DNA of 64,000 nt. It comes from Flagellimonas taeanensis. GTDB taxonomy: Bacteria; Bacteroidota; Bacteroidia; Flavobacteriales; Flavobacteriaceae. Each line of letters begins with the position of its first letter. Position 1 is the first letter of the stretch. Made by a program: the position numbers and the translations under genes. This document shows, in pieces, positions 25,116 through 33,346 of this stretch. The stretch covers positions 310,001-374,000 of the forward strand of contig NZ_QXFO01000018.1 of assembly GCF_003584105.1 (NCBI RefSeq), given 5' to 3'. The notes under the pieces are model-generated. The model saw only the letters and a list, made by a program, of their open reading frames with translations. It made no database searches and was not told where the DNA came from.

Positions 25116-26513
25116 TTATTTCAGGCTGCCCACCATATCCTCAGGGCGCACCCATTCGTCATATTCTTCTGGGGTCACATATCCCAAGTTGACGGCCTCT
25201 TCGCGCAAGGTGGTCCCGTTCTTGTGGGCCGTATTGGCAATTTCAGCCGCTTTATAATAACCAATTTTAGTGTTCAGGGCAGTTACCAACATCAGAGAGT
25301 TGTTCAATAAGGTCTTGATCACTTCATGGTTGGGCTCTATGCCCACGGCGCAGTTCTCATCAAAACTTACAGAAGCGTCACCCAATAATTCAGCAGATTG
25401 AAGAATATTTGCCGCCATCATGGGTTTGAACACGTTCAGTTCATAGTGCCCTTGTGTACCACCCACGGCAATGGCGACATCGTTGCCCATCACTTGTGCA
25501 CAGACCATGGTCATGGCCTCGCATTGGGTAGGGTTCACTTTTCCGGGCATGATGGAGCTGCCTGGTTCATTCGCAGGGATGATGATCTCACCGATTCCCG
25601 ACCTAGGGCCGGAAGCCATCATCCGTATATCGTTGGCAATTTTGTTCAGGGAAACCGCCAATTGTTTCAAGGCGCCATGGCTCTCCACAATGGCATCATG
25701 GGCAGCGAGGGCCTCGAACTTATTTTCAGCAGTGACAAAAGGAAGTCCAGTAAACTCGGCAATATATTTGGCCACGAGCACATCATAACCTTCGGGGGTG
25801 TTCAGGCCAGTACCGACCGCTGTTCCGCCAAGGGCCAGCTCTCCCAAGTGCGGCAAGGTATTCTTAAGTGCCTTTATCCCATGCTCAAGCTGGGAAACAT
25901 AGCCCGAAAATTCCTGTCCCAAGGTCAGGGGAGTGGCGTCCATAAGGTGGGTACGGCCTATTTTCACCACATTTTTAAACTCCTTGGACTTTTTATCCAA
26001 GGTATTCTTGAGCTGTTCCACGCCAGGAATGGTCACTTCCACAATTTTTTTATAGGCTGCAATGTGCATGCCAGTAGGGAACGTATCGTTGGAAGATTGG
26101 CTTTTGTTCACATCATCGTTGGGCTGGATTGTTTTTTCGCCCTCACCGATTTTTTTGCCCGCAATTTCATGGGCCCTATTGGCGATGACCTCGTTCACGT
26201 TCATGTTGCTCTGCGTACCCGAGCCCGTTTGCCAAATCACCAGGGGAAATTGATCGTTATGCTTGCCCTCAAGGATTTCATCACATACTTGTGCGATAAG
26301 GTCCCTTTTTTCTTGGTTCAGCACACCCAATTCATGGTTGGCGTAGGCCGCCGCTTTTTTTAGGTAGGCAAAGCCGTAAACAATGTCCAAGGGCATGGAT
26401 GCCGATGGTCCGATTTTAAAATTGTTGCGGGAACGCTCGGTCTGCGCCCCCCAATATTTGTCCGCGGGCACCTTTACTTCGCCCATCGTATCCTTTTCAA
26501 TCCTAAAACTCAT
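25116..26513 (-). CDS. fumC: class II fumarate hydratase
   Basis: A 465-aa fumarase of the fumarase/aspartase superfamily, catalysing fumarate to L-malate in the TCA cycle. The superfamily signature [11 protein letters not shown] is intact. Further conserved regions are [25 protein letters not shown] and [17 protein letters not shown]. It is full length. Its ATG is preceded on the minus strand by a -7 box 20 nt away, and it is convergent with the coiled-coil gene across a bidirectional terminator. Confidence 0.96.
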   Translation of the reverse strand: MSFRIEKDTMGEVKVPADKYWGAQTERSRNNFKIGPSASMPLDIVYGFAYLKKAAAYANHELGVLNQEKRDLIAQVCDEILEGKHNDQFPLVIWQTGSGTQSNMNVNEVIANRAHEIAGKKIGEGEKTIQPNDDVNKSQSSNDTFPTGMHIAAYKKIVEVTIPGVEQLKNTLDKKSKEFKNVVKIGRTHLMDATPLTLGQEFSGYVSQLEHGIKALKNTLPHLGELALGGTAVGTGLNTPEGYDVLVAKYIAEFTGLPFVTAENKFEALAAHDAIVESHGALKQLAVSLNKIANDIRMMASGPRSGIGEIIIPANEPGSSIMPGKVNPTQCEAMTMVCAQVMGNDVAIAVGGTQGHYELNVFKPMMAANILQSAELLGDASVSFDENCAVGIEPNHEVIKTLLNNSLMLVTALNTKIGYYKAAEIANTAHKNGTTLREEAVNLGYVTPEEYDEWVRPEDMVGSLK

Positions 26514-26533
26514 TTTTATAAAATTTATAACTA

Positions 26534-26541
26534 CAAAGGTA
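26534..26541 (-). promoter_or_regulatory. -7 promoter box (TACCTTTG) of fumC
   Basis: Exact TAnnTTTG match on the minus strand, 20 nt before the fumC start codon. There is no clear -33 TTTG at the usual distance. Confidence 0.5.
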
Positions 26542-26601
26542 GTGGATAGGTCAATTATATGATAGGAGATTGGGGGAAATGCACTTTTTTTTCACCTGTG
26601 A

Positions 26602-26634
26602 TTTGTTTTTTTTCGGAAGAAGAAGGTATCTTTG
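26602..26634 (+). promoter_or_regulatory. complete -33/-7 promoter of a 57-aa membrane protein
   Basis: TTTG (26602-26605), a 21-bp spacer and TATCTTTG (26627-26634). This is the best textbook Bacteroidota promoter in the window. Transcription is predicted near 26638. An AGGAAG stretch lies 5-10 nt before the ATG at 26655. Confidence 0.7.
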
Positions 26635-26654
26635 TTGTACTTAAAGGAAGAAAA

Positions 26655-26828
26655 ATGTTTGAATTTGACCAGTATCTAGGTTTTTTAGCTTTTTTGACAA
26701 TTTTGACCATCGGTTTTTGGTTGATGATTTTCTTATTGACCTTTGTGGTCCCTTACTGGTTGATAGGCAACCTACGGGAAATGTATAAAGAACGGAAAGA
26801 GGCCAAAAGGGCCCAATCGAATAAATAA
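26655..26828 (+). CDS. small membrane protein, 57 aa
   Basis: Starts MFEFDQYLGF, with a long hydrophobic segment (about residues 8-37, FLTILTIGFWLMIFLLTFVVPYW) that could be one or two membrane passes. A strongly charged tail (REMYKERKEAKRA) follows. An upstream in-frame initiator at 26559 lies before the predicted transcription start and is rejected. The gene has its own complete promoter and its own terminator, so it is a monocistronic unit despite its size. No known family. Confidence 0.7.
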   Translation: MFEFDQYLGFLAFLTILTIGFWLMIFLLTFVVPYWLIGNLREMYKERKEAKRAQSNK

Positions 26829-26857
26829 AAAAAGAAGCCAATTTGGCTTCTTTTTTT
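26827..26857. terminator. bidirectional terminator between small membrane gene and TonB receptor gene
   Basis: A7-GAAGCC pairs with GGCTTC-T7 around a 5-nt AATTT loop, 13 bp in all. The 5' arm overlaps the stop codon of the 57-aa gene and also serves the convergent receptor gene. Confidence 0.93.
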
Positions 26858-26881
26858 GTTATGTTGGGGATGATCTCTTTC

Positions 26882-29365
26882 TTAGAACTGTCCTTCACCT
26901 TCCTCAAAATCTCCTTGTCTCTCTTGATTCTGACGGTTACGTTCCTTGGCTTGGTTAAACCTATAGATCAGGGAAAGGTTTACCTGTCTTTGCCTCCACT
27001 GGAACTCACTGTCCGAAGTAAAGGTGGGCGTTTGTGTGAAGGATCGGCGTTTTCTGGAGTTGAACACATCACTTACATTCAATGAAAGGGTGGCCTTATC
27101 CTTGAAGAGGTCCTTGCTCATGGCGAGGTTCAAGGAGAACATGGCCTTATCCTTGGTCTGTGCATTCTGACGTGGACCCATGTAGAAAGAATTGGCTTGT
27201 AAATCTATCTTGGCCGGAAGGGTAAACTTGGAACTCAATCGGGCAAACCAGCTGGAATTCTCCGTGCCATAATCCACTCCATTAAAAAATCCGTCGGTCT
27301 TGAACGTGAAAAAGTTGAAGCTACTGTTCAAGCGCAACCATTTTACAGGGCTATAGATCATACCTGCTTCCGCACCGATGCGCTGATTGGTGGAGAGGTT
27401 GATAGGTATAGATCGAATGATCTGGATACCATCAGAGGTCACTTCGCCCGTTTCTTCCTGAATACGCTCGAAGGAATTGGTCTCCCTTTGGTAATATACC
27501 GATGACGTGAAGGTAAGCTCTTTCCATCGTTTCAAGTATCCAATATCAAATGCATTGGCATAGGCAGGATCCAAATCTGGATTCCCTTGGAAAACATTGG
27601 TCCTACTGGATCGGGAAGGGAAAGGGTTGATGAACCAGCCCCTGGGTCTGTTGATCCTTCGGTTATAGCCAACGGAAACATTGGCGGTTTCAGAGATTTC
27701 ATAGATAAGGTTCACTGTTGGGAACAGTCCAAGATAGTTCTTGTCAAAATTCAGATCCACATCTTCGCCCAAAATTTCTTCCAGTGCCTCACTGTCAATT
27801 TCGGAATCCACGCTACCCTTCATCTGGGTGTTCTCCAAACGGAGACCCAAAAGCACTGAAAGCTTACCATATTTGTTTCCGTACTGGGTGTACAGGGCAT
27901 TCACGTTTTCATGGTAAGTAAATACATTGGTGAGGTCCAAATTGGTCTCAAATTCACCTGATCCCTGGTTCAGTGTATCCAATTGGTAATCGTTGATCTC
28001 TTTTTCAAACGTTCCTCTATAACCGGCCTCGAACTGGGCTTCACCCATGGGCAACACATAATCTATCTGGGCCAGGATATCGTCTTGGGTCTGGATCTCA
28101 TTGATATTTTCAAGTGCCAACAAATTTTGATTGGGGACCACATTGTTTTCTTGGATCTCTGTGAAAACGGACTCATCATCATAGGAATATTGGAAATCCG
28201 CAGTCAGTTTATGGCCATCGTCATTGAAATTGTTGGTGTAGTTCAAGGAGACTTGGTAACTGTTGTCATTTTCGCTTTGGTCCTCACTCCTGAACGTACG
28301 GCTATTGAGGCTTCCATCAGCAAAACGTTGGTTGTCGTTTTCGGTCAGGTCGTTTTCGTCCGACCATCTATAGAAAAAACTACCGGTAACCGATGATTTC
28401 TCAGTGAGGAAGTATTCCATTCCAATGTTCACGTTGAAACCTTCATTCTTTCTAGTAATATCCCTATCTTCTAAAATCCTGTCAAATTCACTGGCATCAC
28501 TCAGGTAGGTATTGTCAAAACGGCCACCTCCTGGAGATTCGCTTCGAAAATACCCCAAGGTGTTGAAAATATTGAATTTATCTGTCCTTAGATTGAAGTT
28601 GGTGGTGGTCCTGGCATTGAAAGGTACTCCAACAGTGGCGTTGACAGAACCGTTGATGCCCAAAGTCTTTTCCTTTTTAAGAACGATATTGAGGATACCT
28701 GCCGTTCCTTCCGCATCATATCGGGCGGATGGGCTGGTGATCACTTCTACTTTTTCAATGGCATCCGCGGGCAATTGTTGTAGGACATCGGTGGACCCAA
28801 AACCAGCTAGGGCAGAGGGTTTCCCATTGATCAAGATTCGTACATTGTCATTTCCCCTAAGGCTTATCCCTCCTTCCACATCCACAGATACGGAGGGGAT
28901 GTTGTTCAGGGCATCACTGACATTGCCACCACTGGTAGTGATGTCCTTTCCAATATTATATATTTTTTTGTCCAATCGGACCTCCACGGTGGTTTTTTCC
29001 CCGATCACTTCCACTTCTTGTAGCTGTGCCACATCGGGTGACAACCTTATGGAACCTAGATCGATGGACGAATTATAGGTCTGTCCATTAAGGGCATAAG
29101 TCTTATAGGAAATGTATTCCACACGGATATTATATGTGCCGGGGGCTGTCTCAATCTCAAATGAACCACTGGGGTCGGTGATCCCGCCTGTGACTTGGTT
29201 GGGGTCGTCTGCTTTTTGCAGTACAAATGTGGCGTACTCCAAGGGCTGTCCGCTATCGGAATCCAATATTTTTCCAGTAATTTTTATGGATTTCTGGTTT
29301 TGCTGCGCTTGTCCGTTAAATGGTAGAAAGACCAACAGCAACAACGGGATAATAATCCTGTGCAT
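26882..29365 (-). CDS. outer-membrane TonB-dependent receptor (OMP beta-barrel family)
   Basis: An 827-aa outer-membrane protein. Signal peptide (LLLVFLPFNGQAQ), then a carboxypeptidase-regulatory-like domain (about 25-105, ITGKILDSDSGQPLEYATF). A plug domain (about 115-235, VRLDKKIYNIGKDI, GNDNVRILINGKPS, VEVITSPSARYDAEGTAGILNIVLKK) and a C-terminal barrel (about 240-827) with many alternating aromatic strands follow. This branch (OMP_b-brl) lacks a SusD partner here. It probably takes up a metal chelate or peptide, but the ligand cannot be read. The C-terminal tail is a hydrophilic GDFEEGEGQF. Confidence 0.92.
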   Translation of the reverse strand: MHRIIIPLLLLVFLPFNGQAQQNQKSIKITGKILDSDSGQPLEYATFVLQKADDPNQVTGGITDPSGSFEIETAPGTYNIRVEYISYKTYALNGQTYNSSIDLGSIRLSPDVAQLQEVEVIGEKTTVEVRLDKKIYNIGKDITTSGGNVSDALNNIPSVSVDVEGGISLRGNDNVRILINGKPSALAGFGSTDVLQQLPADAIEKVEVITSPSARYDAEGTAGILNIVLKKEKTLGINGSVNATVGVPFNARTTTNFNLRTDKFNIFNTLGYFRSESPGGGRFDNTYLSDASEFDRILEDRDITRKNEGFNVNIGMEYFLTEKSSVTGSFFYRWSDENDLTENDNQRFADGSLNSRTFRSEDQSENDNSYQVSLNYTNNFNDDGHKLTADFQYSYDDESVFTEIQENNVVPNQNLLALENINEIQTQDDILAQIDYVLPMGEAQFEAGYRGTFEKEINDYQLDTLNQGSGEFETNLDLTNVFTYHENVNALYTQYGNKYGKLSVLLGLRLENTQMKGSVDSEIDSEALEEILGEDVDLNFDKNYLGLFPTVNLIYEISETANVSVGYNRRINRPRGWFINPFPSRSSRTNVFQGNPDLDPAYANAFDIGYLKRWKELTFTSSVYYQRETNSFERIQEETGEVTSDGIQIIRSIPINLSTNQRIGAEAGMIYSPVKWLRLNSSFNFFTFKTDGFFNGVDYGTENSSWFARLSSKFTLPAKIDLQANSFYMGPRQNAQTKDKAMFSLNLAMSKDLFKDKATLSLNVSDVFNSRKRRSFTQTPTFTSDSEFQWRQRQVNLSLIYRFNQAKERNRQNQERQGDFEEGEGQF

Positions 29366-29465
29366 AGTTTGATTTTAGATCGCAAAAGTGGTTGGAAAAA
29401 AAGAGGTGAAGAAATTAATGTCCCCAAACAACGCATTTGGGCCTGCGAATGACCTTAAAGATTTG

Positions 29466-29945
29466 TTAATCCTTTTTCTTTTTCTTCTTCTTGACTTTTT
29501 TGGTGTTGAACCTATTTTCCTGAAGTTCCAGGAATGCGTTGTATTTGTCCTCGGGCAATCCGGCCTTTAGTTCTTCGTTCTGTCTTCTCTCGATTTTTTC
29601 GATTTCCTCCTTCATTTGCAAAGGCTCCAATTGCAAGATCTGAAGTTCTATCCGTTGCTGTACGGATTGTACCAAAGAGGTCCTGACCACTGCCTGTTCA
29701 AATGGGTCAAGACCTAACGCCTCGGTGATGGAGGGCATTTGATCGTCCACGATTTCCTCCGCCGTGGGAGGGGTCTCGTCTTTTTTGGACTCTGTTGGTC
29801 CGGCCTGTGGAACCATGTTCCGTTGTCTTCCATACCTACTGCCATACCCATAGGGCGAACCATAACCATATTGGGCAACCAAATCGTTTATGGAAAATAG
29901 CCCCAACAGAAAGGCAAGAAAAAATAAGGTCTGGATTCGTTTCAT
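29466..29945 (-). CDS. secreted hypothetical protein with polylysine tail, 159 aa
   Basis: No family recognised. A signal peptide ending in NDLVAQ is followed by a Gly/Tyr/Ser-rich stretch (YGYGSPYGYGSRYGRQ, residues 25-41) and a helical region (about 75-145) rich in Glu and Gln. It ends in a run of nine Lys among the last eleven residues. The helical part, with LQLEPLQMKEEIEKIERRQ and LPEDKYNAFLELQE, resembles periplasmic Spy/CpxP-like or LTXXQ-type chaperone helices, but that is only a resemblance. It is transcribed away from the receptor gene's start region and may have its own promoter. Confidence 0.68.
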   Translation of the reverse strand: MKRIQTLFFLAFLLGLFSINDLVAQYGYGSPYGYGSRYGRQRNMVPQAGPTESKKDETPPTAEEIVDDQMPSITEALGLDPFEQAVVRTSLVQSVQQRIELQILQLEPLQMKEEIEKIERRQNEELKAGLPEDKYNAFLELQENRFNTKKVKKKKKKKD

Positions 29946-30011
29946 AATTTTAAAGATAAGATTTTGGTCGTATTTCTGGGACCATCTTGTGTTAAATTAA
30001 AGAATATCAGG

Positions 30012-30353
30012 TCAAAGTAAAGTCTTGATCGTTTCCGGTGGGCGGCCAATGACGGCTTTGTTGCCCTTTACCACAATAGGTCGTTCAATGAGTTTGGGAT
30101 GTTCTACCATGGCCCGAATGATCTGGTCGTCCGACAGTTCTTTTCCCTTATAGTTTGCTTTCCAAACGGCTTCATTTTTTCGGACCAAATCAATGGGGGC
30201 AATGCCCAGATAACCAATTAATGATGTCAACTCTTCTTTCGTGGGAACATCATCCAGATATTTGACGATCTCAAAATCCTTTCCCGATTTCTCCAAAATT
30301 TCAAGTCCTTCCCTTGATTTTCCACATCTAGGGTTGTGATATATTTTCAACAT
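30012..30353 (-). CDS. arsC: ArsC/Spx-family arsenate-reductase-like protein
   Basis: A 113-aa thioredoxin-fold protein with the N-terminal catalytic Cys in NPRCGKSREGLE and the anion-binding Arg in LIERPIVVKG. These are the two key residues of glutaredoxin-linked ArsC. There is no arsenic efflux gene nearby, so the cellular role may be a general YfgD/ArsC-like reductase rather than arsenic detoxification. It begins 2 bp after the prfB stop codon and is probably co-transcribed with it. Confidence 0.85.
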   Translation of the reverse strand: MLKIYHNPRCGKSREGLEILEKSGKDFEIVKYLDDVPTKEELTSLIGYLGIAPIDLVRKNEAVWKANYKGKELSDDQIIRAMVEHPKLIERPIVVKGNKAVIGRPPETIKTLL

Positions 30354-30355
30354 TC

Positions 30356-31451
30356 TTATTCTTCTTTTTGCCCCATCATCATTAGATAGGCCTTTAAAAA
30401 TGGATTGATTTCACCATCCATCACGGCATCCACGTTTCCGGTTTCCTCACCGGTCCGCACATCTTTTACCAATTTGTAAGGGTGCATCACATAGTTCCGG
30501 ATCTGCGAGCCCCACTCGATCTTCATCTTTGAGGATTCGATTTCCGCCCGGGCCTCTTGCTTTTTCCGCAGTTCTATTTCGTAGAGCTGGGATTTGAGCA
30601 TTTTCAGGGCAGTTGCCCTGTTGTCGTGCTGCGAACGGGAGTCGGAACAGGAAATCTGTATGCCCGTGGGTTTGTGGAACAATTGCACCTTGGTCTCCAC
30701 CTTGTTCACGTTCTGCCCACCAGCGCCACTGGAACGTGCCGTGGTGATCTCGATATCCGAAGGGTTGATCTCAATTTCAATGGTGTCGTCCACCAACGGA
30801 TACACATACACAGAGGCAAACGAGGTGTGCCGTTTGGCATTGCTGTCAAAAGGGGAGATACGCACCAATCGGTGCACGCCATTTTCGCCCTTGAGCCAGC
30901 CAAAGGCATATTCCCCATCAATCTCTAGGGTCACGGTCTTTATGCCTGCCACATCACCTTCCTGGTAGTTCAGTTCCTTTACGGTATAGCCACTTTTCTC
31001 GGCCCACATGAGGTACATCCGCATGAGCATGGATGCCCAGTCGCAACTTTCAGTACCTCCGGCGCCAGCCGTTATCTGTAGGACCGCAGTGAGCTCGTCA
31101 CCTTCATCGGAGAGCATGTTCTTGAATTCCAGGTTCTCGATGGCCTCCTTCGATTTTTTGAACTGAAGGGCTACTTCATCCCCAGAAACTTCGCCTGCCT
31201 GTTGGAATTCCAACAAAACTTCGAGGTCACCGACCAAGGTTTTGGCTTCTTCATAGTCCTCCACCCATTTTTTCTTGAACTTCAGGGATTGCATCTGTTT
31301 CTGGGCTTCTTGTGGATTGTCCCAAAAACCGGGAGCGAGGGTCTTTTCTTCCTCGTTCTCTATTTCAATAAGCTTGGCATCGATGTCAAAGATACCTCCT
31401 TAACGCACCAAGGCGCTCAATAAGATCTTTCTGCTGATCTGTAGTTACCAT
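30356..31451 (-). CDS. prfB: peptide chain release factor 2, with programmed +1 frameshift
   Basis: Two overlapping frames form one gene. The zero frame runs from the ATG at 31451 for 21 codons to an in-frame TGA (31388-31386). A +1 slip on CTT then continues from GAC (31387) through 343 codons to 30356, giving 364 aa, the normal RF2 length. The site has the internal Shine-Dalgarno AGGAGG (31400-31395), one TAT codon, then CTTTGAC, the classical RF2 autoregulatory element. RF2 landmarks are the SPF stop-codon recognition tripeptide (RISPFDSNA) and GGQ ([11 protein letters not shown]). RF2 reads TGA and TAA, so low RF2 favours frameshifting. Annotating from an internal start near 31294 would lose about 50 residues. 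Confidence 0.95.
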
Positions 31452-31466
31452 GTAATCTATTTTCGA

Positions 31467-31474
31467 CAAAAATA
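31467..31474 (-). promoter_or_regulatory. -7 promoter box (TATTTTTG) of prfB
   Basis: Exact TAnnTTTG match on the minus strand, ending 15 nt before the prfB ATG at 31451. This independently supports the upstream start used for the frameshift reading. Confidence 0.5.
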
Positions 31475-31499
31475 GGTTTCTTTTGGCACAAAAAATAAT

Positions 31500-32363
31500 C
31501 TATTGCTGTTGTTGTTCCGCAGCCTTCACCAGTACCGAATATTTGGTCTCGTTACTGCCCAAGGTATACACCACGCCCTTCAATGGGGCACAATCTGTAT
31601 AATCCTTTCCGTGGCAGACCTTTATATGGTTGTGGTTGACCAATAGATTGTTGGTGGGGTCAAACCCGATCCATCCCACCTTGGGGACAAACGCCTCGGC
31701 CCATGCATGCATCTGGGAATCGCCAAAAAAACCAATGCCTTGGTGAAGATAGCCGGAAACGTACCTACAGGGAACGCCGTTCTGCTTGGCTATGGCACAG
31801 AACAAATGTGTGAAATCCTGGCAGACACCATGCCGTTTGTCTATGATTTCCTCCAAAGGAGTGTCCACTGCGGTGACACCGGTCTTGAAATACAATTGCA
31901 TGAAGGCCCACTGGTTCAAATCGACCAAGTTTTCAAAAATGGACTTATTTCCATCAAACAAAAAGATATTTGTATGTTTTTCGGGTAGGGTGGTCAATTC
32001 AGTCTTGCGCAGATAGGGTTCGTGGTCCACCTTAAAGTCAAGGCTATTCAATATCCGGAGCTCATCGCCCAAATCGGCGGGGAGTTCAAAATCGAACGGA
32101 TTGATTTCTTTTTTGGTGAGTTTGAAATGGGCATTGAAGGTGATGTGGTCTATCTCCCGTTTGGATCGTACCTGTACCGTTTTGAAGCCCAATCCGTTTT
32201 CGGAGACGCTGTTCCGTTCGCCCAGATTGTTTTCAAAATGCCAATAACTCACCTCTTGGGTGTCGTTGTCCTCTGGGATGACCAAGAACTGCCAAAAGGC
32301 TTCGCTGAGCCCTTTCTCATAGGAGTTCTGGGTGTCGTAATCTATTTCATATTCATACAACAT
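31500..32363 (-). CDS. transglutaminase-like cysteine peptidase of the ATP-grasp/alpha-E cluster
   Basis: About 287 aa: an N-terminal beta domain (bacterial transglutaminase-like N-terminal, about 1-140) and a transglutaminase/protease core. The triad is visible as Cys in RHGVCQDFTHLFC, His in SQMHAWAEAFVP and Asp in GFDPTNN. It is the last gene of a three-gene operon (ATP-grasp, alpha-E, transglutaminase) and starts about 28 bp after the alpha-E stop codon. A start 6 codons upstream (32381) is possible. Such domains cleave or form amide bonds, here perhaps on the product of the neighbouring ATP-grasp enzyme. Confidence 0.87.
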   Translation of the reverse strand: MLYEYEIDYDTQNSYEKGLSEAFWQFLVIPEDNDTQEVSYWHFENNLGERNSVSENGLGFKTVQVRSKREIDHITFNAHFKLTKKEINPFDFELPADLGDELRILNSLDFKVDHEPYLRKTELTTLPEKHTNIFLFDGNKSIFENLVDLNQWAFMQLYFKTGVTAVDTPLEEIIDKRHGVCQDFTHLFCAIAKQNGVPCRYVSGYLHQGIGFFGDSQMHAWAEAFVPKVGWIGFDPTNNLLVNHNHIKVCHGKDYTDCAPLKGVVYTLGSNETKYSVLVKAAEQQQQ

Positions 32364-32391
32364 GTGGGACAATTCAATCATGCCAAGTTAG

Positions 32392-33339
32392 TCAGTAGTT
32401 GAAGAATTCCTTCTCCATGTTCTCACTAATTTTGAACATTTTATTAAGGATCAGGTCCAGATTGCCCTGAATGTCCTCTTGTACATCCTCAATCTGTTTG
32501 AACTCAAATTCGGCCCTTATTTTTCCTACCATAAAGGCCGTGGAACTTTTCTCGTACTCCACTTTCTTGTCCAACTCTTGGATATGTTTGTACACTTGGT
32601 TGATGCAGTTCATAAGCGATCTCGGACATTTTCCGTTCAATATCAAGAACTCCAGGGTGGATGTACTGTTCGGTGATTTTTTGTACAAACGGCGCATCAT
32701 GTCATAGCTTTCGGCGCATTTGAGTAGCGTGGTCCATTCAAAACTGTTGCCAACAGGGTCGCCATAGCTGCCTTGGGCCATGATGGCATCGTTGGATTTG
32801 GTGTTGATGATGCGCGTGATCTGGATGGCCCTTTCTATGTTGACCCCGAGCATGATGATGGCGTACACCTCATCATGCAATAGGGTGCCCCTGATCTTGC
32901 CCCGAAGAACGGCCGTCATTTCCGTAACGTTTACGGTAAAATCATAGAGATTGGTCTTCACAAAGAGGTCTTTGGGATAGTTCATCACAAAGTGATAGAA
33001 CTTGTTGAGGCTCTCATACAGCTCGGTGGAGATCAGATCGCGCGAGCAGTTGGCATTCTCCCTCGCATATTTGATGCTGCTTATGATGGAGTAGTTTTTC
33101 TCGGGATTGAGCCCGATATCAAATAGAACGTCCTCTTCTTCCAATTGCAGGGCATCGTCATAGACCGGGTCGCCCACCATGAACAGCATGGACCGTAATA
33201 CAAATTGTCTGGATTGCGACAACTGGTTGGGGGCATCCAAGGAGGAAAAATAATTGACGTTCATAAACCGGGCAATATGTTCCGCCCGTTCAATATACCT
33301 GCCCATCCAGAACAGGTTGTTGGCCACTCTTGCTAGCAT
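32392..33339 (-). CDS. alpha-E domain-containing protein
   Basis: A 315-aa all-helical protein recognised as the alpha-E family by its opening LARVANNLFWMGRYIERAEHIARF, which is nearly invariant in the family, and by the long charged helices that follow. Its biochemical role is unknown. It is nearly always encoded beside a circularly permuted ATP-grasp enzyme and a transglutaminase-like protein, as here (7 bp after the ATP-grasp gene), and is thought to be a scaffold or regulator of that pair. Confidence 0.92.
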   Translation of the reverse strand: MLARVANNLFWMGRYIERAEHIARFMNVNYFSSLDAPNQLSQSRQFVLRSMLFMVGDPVYDDALQLEEEDVLFDIGLNPEKNYSIISSIKYARENANCSRDLISTELYESLNKFYHFVMNYPKDLFVKTNLYDFTVNVTEMTAVLRGKIRGTLLHDEVYAIIMLGVNIERAIQITRIINTKSNDAIMAQGSYGDPVGNSFEWTTLLKCAESYDMMRRLYKKSPNSTSTLEFLILNGKCPRSLMNCINQVYKHIQELDKKVEYEKSSTAFMVGKIRAEFEFKQIEDVQEDIQGNLDLILNKMFKISENMEKEFFNY

Positions 33340-33346
33340 AATATTC

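Noticed and set aside
25398..26363. 321-codon open frame on the plus strand
   Set aside because: Antisense to fumC, whose conserved motifs are clear; the antisense product has no recognisable feature.
26559..26654. Longer form of the small membrane protein starting at 26559
   Set aside because: The promoter (26602-26634) lies inside that extension, so the extra codons would not be transcribed.
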